This document shows positions 1-9,821 of a stretch of 64,000 nt of DNA, one piece after another. Numbering within the stretch: position 1 is the first letter of the stretch; each line of letters starts with the position of its first letter. The notes below the pieces were generated by a model. That model did not search any database and was not told the origin of the DNA. It saw only the letters and a program-made list of their open reading frames with translations. The stretch is from Hesseltinella vesiculosa (taxonomy: Eukaryota; Mucoromycota; Mucoromycetes; Mucorales; Cunninghamellaceae). The position numbers and the translations under genes were made by a program. The stretch covers positions 1 through 64,000 of the forward strand of contig MCGT01000045.1 of NCBI GenBank assembly GCA_002104935.1, in the 5' to 3' direction.

Positions 1-380
1 TAGAACAATCCATGAGAGACATAAGACAAGCACAGCGTGTATATCTCCAAGAGCGCCAAACTGCCAAGAAGAGCTTCAAGCTTTTGGATGAGGAGCGCCG
101 GGCCGCAATTCGTGCCCTTCAAGATGTCGAATCGCGCATTGGTGCAAGGTCTACACGGGTACGACAGCTCGACCAAGGGATTACTGAGGCAGCCAGCCAC
201 CTTGAAGCTTTGTCACAAAGCTACCGTGAAGTGATGCCAGCGGAGCAGATTGTTCGTTTTGATGAAGCTATCGCCACCGATTTAGATCAGTACTTGGCTG
301 ACGTGCAGCGAGCTAGGCGAGCTAACAATACGCCTAGAACATGGAGGGGCAATAATAGAAACACGTTCTATTTGCCTTAG
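1..380 (+). CDS. MULE transposase, C-terminal coiled coil (partial)
   Basis: This is the last exon portion of a transposase gene, cut by the window edge and ending in TAG at 378-380. It matches the coiled-coil tail of the transposase at 24027-27416. Relative to that copy, one C is missing near 63 and one T is added near 85. About eight residues are therefore read in another frame before the frame is restored (TAKKSFKLLDEE instead of TAQEELQALDEE). The protein is otherwise the same to the stop. Whether this copy still makes an active transposase cannot be judged from the tail alone. Confidence 0.8.
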   Translation, partial: EQSMRDIRQAQRVYLQERQTAKKSFKLLDEERRAAIRALQDVESRIGARSTRVRQLDQGITEAASHLEALSQSYREVMPAEQIVRFDEAIATDLDQYLADVQRARRANNTPRTWRGNNRNTFYLP

Positions 381-553
381 CGAGCGTCACATTATAAAGT
401 AATAAAGCTGTTGAAGAAGAAGAAAAAAACAAAAATGTTTTTTCAGCCTCCCCCTTTTTTTTGCATCCGGGTTTGAGTGAGGATAGAGAGATATGAACCC
501 GGATGGGTGATGTTAGATGAAAATTCCAAAAACAGAAAATCCATTTTATTGGA
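1..553 (+). mobile_element. Right end of a Mutator-like element (copy 1)
   Basis: This matches 27037-27588, the right end of the complete MULE. It holds the end of the transposase gene and the right terminal inverted repeat (about 391-553), whose outer end reads TTTTATTGGA. The rest of the element would lie to the left of the window. Confidence 0.85.
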
Positions 554-664
554 CGATTCCAAGCCCAGTGTAACATTTTTGTCCGTGTATTCTCTGAAAC
601 TCCTCATTCAAATCATCCCCTTTTTTGTTTTTGCATTCGTTTAAACTTGTTAAGCAAGCGCCAG

Positions 665-1709
665 ATGTGCAAATCAATCTTGAACAACGAAACAATAAGA
701 AACATGATCGTGGAATCTATTATCGGTAACTTTGCTACTTCCATCCCTTCCTCCTCCTAACTTTAAACTAAAATTAGGGCCAAATGCAAAGGACAAATAC
801 ATCTCAAATCCAACTGAATGGCTGGATGGTCGGCGTGGGGACGTCCTCTATGCACCAATCGAGCCAGCTACAACTGCTTTACCCCCCATTGTGATTGAAA
901 TTCAAAACACAGTGGACGCCTCCTTCTTGCGCCGCTTGATCAGGTACTGCGGCAACGTTTTTGATCGGTATCATGTTGAACCTATTGCTCTGACGATTGG
1001 AATCCATGCAACAAGCGAGGACATAAGCACCAAGGTGGCAGCTGCGCCCAAGGTTCAATATTTTGTCCAGCTACCGAGCGACCATTGGGCACAGAAGCAC
1101 CTCTTCATGGACAGAAACACTCTTGCACCTTTCCTGGATCAAACGCCGTTGGCGCCTGCCGTGGCCATTGGTTATGTGCTCATGCAGCAACAAGCGTCTC
1201 TTCTTGGTCTCGAACACAAGGATGATCCCACTGTTGTTACCATTTATTCCATCGCCAAGGATGCCCTGCGAAATCAAATCAAGAACGAGGAAGAAACGAT
1301 TGATGTGTTGCGCACTGTCTGTCAAACCAACAAGGAGCAATACAAACGGATCTTGGACGCCATGATTGAGGATAATGTCAACAACAAGCGCCTGAAGTCC
1401 TATGTAGAGGATGGATTATTGTATGCTGACACATGTCTTCACAAATATTCACAGACACCGTCCACAGACACCTTGCCACAACCTCCAGACTTGCCAGAGT
1501 CCTCCAATGCCTCAGTGTTACGCACAATTGATCGCGATCATCAGGTCACAGACATGGAATATGCTGCTCGAGTGGTTGACCAGTGCAAGGCGGAAAAAAA
1601 GAGAATGAATTGGAAAAAATGTTATGATGACGGGCGCACAGCCGGATACTTTCGTACCTATAAAAATTGTATTACTTTGAAAAACACCTTTTATGCAAAG
1701 AAAAAATAA
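665..1709 (+). CDS. PD-(D/E)XK (Rpn/PDDEXK_2-like) nuclease candidate, copy U1
   Basis: Exons 665-725 and 778-1709 encode 330 aa. The intron 726-777 is 52 nt, starts GTAACT and ends ATTAG, with a CTAAC branch-like site. Without it the long frame has no ATG. With it the protein starts MCKSILNNETIRNMIVESII and runs into GPNAKDKYISNPTEWLDG. Around residues 36-60 the pattern GRRGDVLYAP...PPIVIEIQNT, then FLRRLIRYCGNVFDRYH, resembles the D...ExQ core of Rpn/PDDEXK_2 nucleases; catalysis is inferred from this pattern only. The tail is basic. Unlike the array-linked copies, U1 has its own upstream sequence next to a MULE end, and homology to the other copies starts at the ATG. U1 has Ser at the site where the array-linked copies have Leu (YIS/YILNPTEW). 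Confidence 0.7.
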
Positions 1710-2598
1710 ACAAGGCAAGGCACTGGCGATTATCGTAAAGAAATTGGCGATTAACATTGCCTACTTATTCTTCCCGGCGCTGCCTGAGAGAGTTACAATT
1801 TCAATCAAGGTCGCTTCTCCCTATTTTGTACTGGCATGGTGAAAATGGCCGATTTTTCATTTTTTTTTTAAGCTGGGGAATGGGGAGTGCCAAAAGGAAA
1901 CTGGCCAAAAGTTGACTGGGTGACCTTCACCAATGGTCCTGATTTTTCAGCATCATTATCATTCATTTGTTTGCGATCCCGTGCAACATTTCGCAACGAT
2001 CCGATCACTCAAAAGTGCTGCGCAGCGTTTGCTTTTTTTTTCAAAATGGAGAAAAAATTGGATCGCCATATTCAGCCTGAGCACCTGGATGGTGCCAACT
2101 GTCTCCAAAGAATCAAAACAATCCAAAAATACAAAGCTTCAATTTGATGAAGAAATTACGTAATTCGTTTGATTACGTCTCACTTGACGCTCGCACCGGC
2201 TTTCACTGTTTATCAATGGTCGTCCGGTGCACCGGCTTGTGATCCAATTTTTTCCATTTTGAAAAAAAAAAAAAAAGGAAATGCTTAGTAGCACTTTTGA
2301 ATGATCAGATCGATGCGAAATGTTGCACAGGATCGCAAACAAATGAATGATAATGATGCTGAAAAATCAGGACCATTGGTGAAGGTCACCCAGTCAACTT
2401 TTGGCCAGTTTCCTTTTGGCACTCCCCATTCCCCAGCTTAAAAAAAAATGAAAAATCGGCCATTTTCACCATGCCAGTACAAAATAGGGAGAAGCGACCT
2501 TGATTAAAATTGTAACTCTCTCAGGCAGCGCCGGGAAGAATAAGTAGGCAATGTTAATCGCCAATTTCTTTACGATAATCGCCAGTGCCTTGCCTTGT
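1710..2598. repeat. Palindromic spacer S1 between tail-to-tail nuclease genes
   Basis: Left and right arms (about 1710-2065 and 2246-2598) are inverted copies of each other, close to identical near the genes and more diverged towards the middle. An asymmetric core of about 180 bp (2066-2245) gives the spacer a readable orientation. With the flanking genes U1 and U2 it forms an inverted repeat of about 3 kb. Both arms include a dispersed-repeat motif containing AATGATAATGATGCT that recurs near 7630 and 23500. No gene is seen. Confidence 0.9.
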
Positions 2599-3643
2599 TT
2601 ATTTTTTCTTTGCATAAAAGGTGTTTTTCAAAGTAATACAATTTTTATAGGTACGAAAGTATCCGGCTGTGCGCCCGTCATCATAACATTTTTTCCAATT
2701 CATTCTCTTTTTTTCCGCCTTGCACTGGTCAACCACTCGAGCAGCATATTCCATGTCTGTGACCTGATGATCGCGATCAATTGTGCGTAACACTGAGGCA
2801 TTGGAGGACTCTGGCAAGTCTGGAGGTTGTGGCAAGGTGTCTGTGGACGGTGTCTGTGAATATTTGTGAAGACATGTGTCAGCATACAATAATCCATCCT
2901 CTACATAGGACTTCAGGCGCTTGTTGTTGACATTATCCTCAATCATGGCGTCCAAGATCCGTTTGTATTGCTCCTTGTTGGTTTGACAGACAGTGCGCAA
3001 CACATCAATCGTTTCTTCCTCGTTCTTGATTTGATTTCGCAGGGCATCCTTGGCGATGGAATAAATGGTAACAACAGTGGGATCATCCTTGTGTTCGAGA
3101 CCAAGAAGAGACGCTTGTTGCTGCATGAGCACATAACCAATGGCCACGGCAGGCGCCAACGGCGTTTGATCCAGGAAAGGTGCAAGAGTGTTTCTGTCCA
3201 TGAAGAGGTGCTTCTGTGCCCAATGGTCGCTCGGTAGCTGGACAAAATATTGAACCTTGGGCGCAGCTGCCACCTTGGTGCTTATGTCCTCGCTTGTTGC
3301 ATGGATTCCAATCGTCAGAGCAATAGGTTCAACATGATACCGATCAAAAACGTTGCCGCAGTACCTGATCAAGCGGCGCAAGAAGGAGGCGTCCACTGTG
3401 TTTTGAATTTCAATCACAATGGGGGGTAAAGCAGTTGTAGCTGGCTCGATTGGTGCATAGAGGACGTCTCCACGTCGACCATCCAGCCATTCAGTTGGAT
3501 TCAAGATGTATTTGTCCTTTGCATTTGGCCCTAATTTTAGTTTAAAGTTAGGAGGAGGAAGGGATGGAAGTAGCAGAGTTACCGATAATAGCCTCCACGA
3601 TCATGTTTCTTATTGTTTCGTTGTTCAAGATTGATTTACACAT
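2599..3643 (-). CDS. PD-(D/E)XK nuclease candidate, copy U2
   Basis: Exons on the minus strand are 3583-3643 and 2599-3530, split by a 52-nt intron (3531-3582, GTAACT...ATTAG). The product is 330 aa and differs from U1 at only a few sites (for example Ala for Ser in MIVEAII and Leu for Ser in YILNPTEW). The start lies at ATGTGTAAATCAATC. About 140 bp upstream the hairpin array begins, and the divergent copy U3 starts on its far side. The putative nuclease core (RRGDV...IVIEIQNT) is unchanged. The open frame that appears upstream on the opposite strand is an antisense shadow. Confidence 0.7.
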
Positions 3644-3784
3644 GAGGTCTGTGCCTGGCCTATGTTCATGGGGTAAAACGAATTCAAGAAGTTCTATTCA
3701 ACAGAAAAAAAAAAAAGAGTCAGTGTCTCTATTTCGCTGGGTCTGTTTCATATCACACCAGAAGCCATTGCTTAAGAGGAAGAG

Positions 3785-5848
3785 TTGGCGGAAATCGCCA
3801 ATATGTTGGCGGACATCGCCAATATATATTGGCGAAAGATTAGCTCTTTCCGCCAATTTCCGCCAATCTTTCGCCAGTAATATTGGCGGAAAACACCAAT
3901 GTCTTGGCGCATATCGCCAATATTACTGGCGAAAGATTAGCGCTTTCCGCCAATTTCCGCCAATCTTTCGCCAGTAATATTGGCGATATCACCAAGACAT
4001 TGGTGTTTACCGCCAATACTATCGCCACAAAATTGGCGATTGGCGCTTTCCGCCAATACTATCGCCAATAATATTGGCGATTGGCGCTTTCCGCCAATAC
4101 TATCGCCACAAAATTGGCGTAAACTTGGCGGAAAGCGCCAATACTATCGCCAATAATATTGGCGATTGGCGCTTTCTGCCAATACTATCGCCAATAATAT
4201 TGGCGATTGGCGCTTTCCGCCAATACTATCGCCACAAAATTGGCGATTGGCGCTTTCCGCCAATCTTTCGCCAATACCAATCGCCAATCTTTCGCCAGTA
4301 ATATTGGCGATATCACCAAGACATTGGTGTTTACCGCCAATACTATCGCCACAAAATTGGCGATTGGCGCTTTCCGCCAATACTATCGCCAATAATATTG
4401 GCGATTGGCGCTTTCCGCCAATACTATCGCCAATAATATTGGCGATTGGCGCTTTCTGCCAATACTATCGCCAATAATATTGGCGATTGGCGCTTTCGCC
4501 AATACTATCGCCAATAATATTGGCGATTGGCGCTTTCCGCCAATACTATCGCCAATAATATTGGCGATTGGCGCTTTCTGCCAATACTATCGCCAATAAT
4601 ATTGGCGATTGGCGCTTTCTGCCAATACTATCGCCACAAAATTGGCGATTGGCGCTTTCCGCCAATACTATCGCCAATAATATTGGCGATTGGCGCTTTC
4701 CGCCAATACTATCGCCACAAAATTGGCGATTGGCGCTTTCCGCCAATCTTTCGCCAATACCAATCGCCAATCTTTCGCCAATACCAATCGCCAATCTTTC
4801 GCCAATACCATATCGCCAATCTTTCGCCAGTAATATTGGCGATATCACCAAGACATTGGTGCTTTACCGCCAATACTATCGCCAATAATATTGGCGATTG
4901 GCGCTTTCCGCCAAGTTTACGCCAATTTTGTGGCGATAGTATTGGCGGAAAGCGCCAATCGCCAATTTTGTGGCGATAGTATTGGCGGAAAGCGCCAATC
5001 GCCAATATTATTGGCGATAGTATTGGCGGAAAGCGCCAATCGCCAATATTATTGGCGATAGTATTGGCGGAAAGCGCCAATCGCCAATATTATTGGCGAT
5101 AGTATTGGCGGAAAGCGCCAATCGCCAATATTATTGGCGATAGTATTGGCAGAAAGCGCCAATCGCCAATATTATTGGCGATAGTATTGGCGGAAAGCGC
5201 CAATCGCCAATATTATTGGCGATAGTATTGGCAGAAAGCGCCAATCGCCAATTTTGTGGCGATAGTATTGGCGGTAAACACCAATGTCTTGGTGATATCG
5301 CCAATATTACTGGCGAAAGATTGGCGATTGGTATTGGCGAAAGATTGGCGATTGGTATTGGCGAAAGATTGGCGGAAAGCGCCAATCGCCAATTTTGTGG
5401 CGATAGTATTGGCGGAAAGCGCCAATCGCCAATATTATTGGCGATAGTATTGGCAGAAAGCGCCAATCGCCAATATTATTGGCGATAGTATTGGCGCTTT
5501 CCGCCAAGTTTACGCCAATTTTGTGGCGATAGTATTGGCGGAAAGCGCCAATCGCCAATATTATTGGCGATAGTATTGGCGGAAAGCGCCAATCGCCAAT
5601 TTTGTGGCGATAGTATTGGCGGTAAACACCAATGTCTTGGTGATATCGCCAATATTACTGGCGAAAGATTGGCGGAAATTGGCGGAAAGCGCTAATCTTT
5701 CGCCAGTAATATTGGCGATATGCGCCAAGACATTGGTGTTTTCCGCCAATATTACTGGCGAAAGATTGGCGGAAATTGGCGGAAAGAGCTAATCTTTCGC
5801 CAATATATATTGGCGATGTCCGCCAACATATTGGCGATTTCCGCCAAC
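3785..5848. repeat. CGCCAAT/ATTGGCG hairpin array 1 (about 2.06 kb)
   Basis: The stretch consists almost wholly of the word CGCCAAT and its complement ATTGGCG, repeated every 7-12 bp. The commonest higher-order unit is 40 or 41 bp and contains GCGCTTTCCGCCAATAC, an ACTATCGCCA step, and either CCAATAATATTGG or CCACAAAATTGG. Rarer modules carry AATCTTTCGCCA, ATACCAATCGCC or CACCAAGACATTGGTG. The array as a whole is an inverted repeat centred near 4815, since its last 200 bp are the reverse complement of its first 200 bp. It fills the gap between divergent genes U2 and U3. Reading frames inside it are by-products of the repeat. Confidence 0.97.
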
Positions 5849-5987
5849 TCTTCCTCTTAAGCAATGGCTTCTGGTGTGATATGAAACAGACCCAGCGAAA
5901 TAGAGACACTGACTCTTTTTTTTTTTCTGTTGAATAGAACTTCTTGAATTCGTTTTACCCCATGAACATAGGCCAGGCACAGACCTC

Positions 5988-7056
5988 ATGTGTAAATCAA
6001 TCTTGAACAACGAAACAATAAGAAACATGATCGTGGAGGCTATTATCGGTAACTCTGCTACTTCCATCCCTTCCTCCTCCTAACTTTAAACTAAAATTAG
6101 GGCCAAATGCAAAGGACAAATACATCTTGAATCCAACTGAATGGCTGGATGGTCGACGTGGAGACGTCCTCTATGCACCAATCGAGCCAGCTACAACTGC
6201 TTTACCCCCCATTGTGATTGAAATTCAAAACACAGTGGACGCCTCCTTCTTGCGCCGCTTGATCAGGTACTGCGGCAACGTTTTTGATCGGTATCATGTT
6301 GAACCTATTGCTCTGACGATTGGAATCCATGCAACAAGCGAGGACATAAGCACCAAGGTGGCAGCTGCGCCCAAGGTTCAATATTTTGTCCAGCTACCGA
6401 GCGACCATTGGGCACAGAAGCACCTCTTCATGGACAGAAACACTCTTGCACCTTTCCTGGATCAAACGCCGTTGGCGCCTGCCGTGGCCATTGGTTATGT
6501 GCTCATGCAGCAACAAGCGTCTCTTCTTGGTCTCGAACACAAGGATGATCCCACTGTTGTTACCATTTATTCCATCGCCAAGGATGCCCTGCGAAATCAA
6601 ATCAAGAACGAGGAAGAAACGATTGATGTGTTGCGCACTGTCTGTCAAACCAACAAGGAGCAATACAAACGGATCTTGGACGCCATGATTGAGGATAATG
6701 TCAACAACAAGCGCCTGAAGTCCTATGTAGAGGATGGATTATTGTATGCTGACACATGTCTTCGCAAATATTCACAGACACCGTTCACACACACGATGCC
6801 ACAACCTCCAGACTTGCCAGAATCATCCAATGCCAATCACGAGTGGAAGGCCAGCACCTCAGTGTTACGCAAAATTGATCGCGATCATCAGGTCACAGAC
6901 ATGGAATATGCTGCTCGAGCGGTTGACCAGTGCAAGGCGGAAAAAAAGAGAATGAATTGGAAAAAATGTTATGATGACGGGCGCGCGGCTGGATACTTTC
7001 GTACCTATAAAAATTGGAATAGTTTGAAAAACACCTTTTATGCAAAGAAAAATTAA
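5988..7056 (+). CDS. PD-(D/E)XK nuclease candidate, copy U3 (variant 3' end)
   Basis: Exons 5988-6048 and 6101-7056, with a 52-nt intron, encode 338 aa. The first three quarters are the same as in U2. After codon 250 or so the gene diverges: TPFTHTMPQ replaces TPSTDTLPQ, eight residues (NHEWKAST) are added, and the end is NWNSLKNTFYAKKN. Downstream sequence also differs from the spacer next to the other copies. The gene is transcribed away from array 1. U3 and its duplicate U8 mark the right edge of the inverted-repeat cluster in each block. Confidence 0.7.
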
Positions 7057-7065
7057 ACAGGTCGT

Positions 7066-7353
7066 CATGTACCGGTGTTTGTCTGGGTAAACTTGTAACT
7101 GGACTTGATGAAAAAGGAAAAAGGAAACAGTATAGAAAAACCTTTTTTGGATGTTAGCGCACTATTAGGGATTATTGATAGACTTACCACTATAAGCAAG
7201 TGGTTTTTTTGTTATACGTGCAAAGAAAAAAAGAAAAGAGGGAGAGAAAAAAAAGGAGAAAAAAAGGGAAAAAAGGCAGGGAAAGAAAAGTAAAAAAATA
7301 TATAAACCTAAAAAAAAGGAGGGGGTAATGTCAATTCTTAACACCGGTACATG
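7066..7353. repeat. 288-bp segment bounded by a 14-bp inverted repeat (MITE-like)
   Basis: CATGTACCGGTGTT at 7066-7079 is exactly complementary to AACACCGGTACATG at 7340-7353. The interior is purine-rich and non-coding. The same segment is present in copy 2 at 37205-37491. No clear target-site duplication flanks it, so mobile origin is only a possibility. Confidence 0.4.
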
Positions 7354-7499
7354 GCGAGAAATGATACCATGGCTCTTTTTGACACCTCCATTTCCTTCAC
7401 TGAAAATTATCACCGTCAGCAAACCGTCATCAAGTTGATCATGGCACCGGCTTTTACTGTTCATCAACTGTCATGCGTGCACCAGTCAGGAGTCGAAAT

Positions 7500-7705
7500 C
7501 CGCTGTGCCGAGGCTGAATATGGCGATTCAATTTTTTCTTCTTTTTGAAAAAAAAAAAAAGCAAGCGCTGCACAGCGCTTATTGAGTGATTGGATCGGTA
7601 TGAGATTTTGTATGGATGCGCAAACACATGAATGATAATGATGCTAAAAAAATCAGGACCATTGGTGAAGGTCACTCAGTCAACTTTTGATTCTTTTCGT
7701 TTTGA
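7500..7705 (+). repeat. Diverged copy of the spacer-arm dispersed repeat
   Basis: The segment GGCTGAATATGGCGAT to GGTGAAGGTCACTCAG matches the arms of spacers S1-S3 (for example 2244-2405) at roughly four bases in five by eye, including the homopolymer A block, GATGCGCAAAC and AATGATAATGATGCT. It shows that the spacer arm is a member of a dispersed, non-coding repeat family. Confidence 0.65.
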
Positions 7706-8329
7706 CACCTCCGATTCTCCAGCTTACAAAAGAAAAACCGGTCGCTTTCACCAGAGGACCCCCAGGCCTTCTGATCAAAAACCGCAGAGCAAAAATGCTC
7801 CTTGTCAATTCACCCCAAATCGTCAATCGTCATTTAGCTAACAGGTAGAAGTGAAATTTAGCATGGGTGACTGTTATCATGGGTATTAGAAAATCCACAA
7901 ACGCTGCGGTTGGTGGTGTAAATCGGTGTAGATCCATACCAACATGTCAGATTCACCAGATCACAAAACGGAAAGCAGGCTTTTTCATTGGCTGGTTCCA
8001 ATTTCCCCTTTTTCTTTTTTTCAGTAGGTTCTCTTTTTTTTTCTTTTCGTCCTCTTCTTTTCTTCTTTGTTCATTAGCGCTCAGCTCTTGTTCGACCCAT
8101 TTTTTGATTACACAAAAGTGGACACACCACTGTGGTAAACTGCAGTGGAACCACTCACGAGAAGAAAACGGGGATTGATCCCCTCGCGGGCACAGCATTT
8201 AGCGCAGTAAATGAGATCTCAGGGCAAGTGACCCAGTACTCCTCGATTGGCCTCTACAGCAGTTTGGGACCACTAGTCCACTTTCTTTATTGCGACACAC
8301 ACGCTTCCAATGGCAAGAAGATGAAAAAC

Positions 8330-9821
8330 CTAGAACCAGAAGCTGACGCTGAAGCTTGTGTCTAGGGCCCTGACATAGTGCCACCATTTCGGCTAAAGGA
8401 AGAGGGAGCGGGGGGGGGGGGAGTGAGTGGTCATAACGACATGGGTGGAAGGTCTTACGGGTATATAGAGGACATCACCTGGTTCCAAAATGCATTCCAC
8501 ATAATTGGCTTGTTTGAACAAAGGATATGCCTCCAGATTGGGCTGATCCAGATCCACCTGCACACATAAAAAAACAATTAGACTGTGTTATATTTATGTA
8601 GCCACGCCTTTTTTTTTACCTGACTCGTATTGGCCATCATGCCTACATGGGGATACAGAGCATCTGTGTGATCAGGGGAGTACAGCCGGACGTATTTTCT
8701 CCCAACGACTTGGGCAAGGAGATTGTGGTATGGGTCGTGGTGCAACGGTGAGACAGTGTGTTTGGGGCCAAACCAGGCGTGCTTCAGTACATCCACTGGC
8801 GGTTGTTGGTACCATGGAGTGGCCTGAGGCTCAACAGAGCAGTAGTCTGGCACGGCAATGTCCTGTTCGAGCCGTGGTACTTGGTAAAACAGGTCGTGCT
8901 GGGCCAGGTAGGCAATAGGGGTATCGTCGGAGTTCTGGATGTGGTTGGTGATGAAGTCGTCCAGAGGCATCATGGTCTGGCGCCAGGCTGCATGTGTGTA
9001 GCTGCTGCCGATCTCGACAGGCACCAGGCGGTCACCCGCCACATTGCGAAGGTACGCCAAGTTTGCCCATGGCCGCGTTGATAAGGCGGGCCAGTGGTCA
9101 ATTAAGCCGCATCTCAGGTGTAGTGGCGTGGGCACCGGCAATTCGTTGACATGGTCTTCAAACCAAAGGAAATCAGGGGCTACGTTCAGCAATGTCAAAG
9201 GGTGATGAATGGTAGGCGCAGCATCGGCTTTGATGAGAGACAGAGCATCACCGACGGAGGCTGGCCAGTCGGTTTTCATTGGCCGCAGAGCCAGCTGGAT
9301 AGCATCCACCAAAGCCAGCGTCAGTGATCGTCGGTTGGGTCCTGGTGCACCACTCACCACAAGGGCTGTGTCTAATTGGTGGATAAGGCTGCGGTAAAAG
9401 TCATCAGTGTACAATGGATTCTGCTGGTGCATCAGCCAGACGACACGGGTCAAGGTGCCATCGATCAGCAATTGCCGCCAATGATCAGGAACGTCCTTGT
9501 ACGGGTAGGCATTGATTTTGTCATTGGCCTGATCCACGAGCGCATCAGTAAGCTGCAATGCTAACGTCACTGTGTCATGGGTAGGTGTCCCATTGCCGTT
9601 GCCTAATTCTTCCAAGGCTTTGCTGATTCTCCCCAGCAGATCAAGGACTGCCGCACCGCAAGGTTTTAAACCTACCTCAAGAAAAAAATAAAAATAGAAC
9701 GAGTGTGCTATTAGATCGCTTTCAATAGTTGTTTCGTTCTACACTTACCTGCAGCTGTATCCTTTTGTAAGAGCAGTTTCACTATGGCATTGGCACAATG
9801 TCGGATGTCTTGTGGCAGCAT
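8330..9821 (-). CDS. KDM8: JmjC-domain protein, KDM8/JMJD5-like (copy 1)
   Basis: Exons 9749-9821, 8620-9671, 8459-8557 and 8330-8392 on the minus strand give 428 aa, starting MLPQDIRHCANAIVK. The last third is a JmjC domain close to animal KDM8/JMJD5: TVSPLHHDPYHN carries the first iron ligands (His335, Asp337), GRKYVRLYSP and NTSQVDLDQP follow, and PKWWHYVRALD carries the distal ligand (His413), ending SFSVSFWF. Family members are Fe(II)/2-oxoglutarate oxygenases, with arginyl hydroxylase and disputed histone demethylase activity reported. The gene is head-to-head with the RAI1-like gene, with 70 bp between start codons. Copy 1 has LYPHVG where copy 2 has LYPHDG. No break is seen. Confidence 0.9.

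Larger units (their letters stand above)
7057..8329. other. Intergenic, no gene supported
   Basis: This lies between U3 and the KDM8-like gene, which converge on it. It holds a purine-rich low-complexity tract (about 7220-7320), a small inverted-repeat-bounded segment (7066-7353), one diverged member of the spacer-arm repeat family (about 7500-7705), and T-rich stretches near 8000-8070. The open frames here are short and look like shadows. Confidence 0.6.

Noticed and set aside
1071..1340. 89-aa minus-strand frame inside each nuclease gene
   Set aside because: It is a shadow that repeats wherever the gene repeats and has no features of its own.
732..1709. Nuclease gene starting at the TTG of 732
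   Set aside because: TTG starts are not expected in fungal nuclear genes. A 52-nt intron gives a proper ATG in all eight copies.
3564..3977. 137-aa frame starting MEVAELPIIAS upstream of U2, and its counterparts
   Set aside because: It is antisense to the U2 leader exon and intron and then runs into the array. The mirror frames occur at every array because of the palindrome.
3785..5848. Many overlapping reading frames (IANNIGDWRF, NRQFCGDSIG types) in the arrays on both strands
   Set aside because: They are forced by a short repeat whose unit avoids stops, appear in all frames, and have no independent coding signal.
3785..5848. CRISPR array
   Set aside because: There are no unique spacers and the repeats are contiguous and palindromic; the genome is eukaryotic.
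3785..5848. E2F or MBF (MCB) site array
   Set aside because: ATTGGCGC resembles an E2F site at most positions, but the fungal MCB core ACGCGT is absent from the units. The MBF gene elsewhere in the window is therefore no support.
7966..8198. Short frames near 7867-8365 (for example MLCPRGDQSPFSSREW)
   Set aside because: They lie in T-rich 3' flanking DNA of the KDM8-like gene, lack domain features and overlap on both strands.
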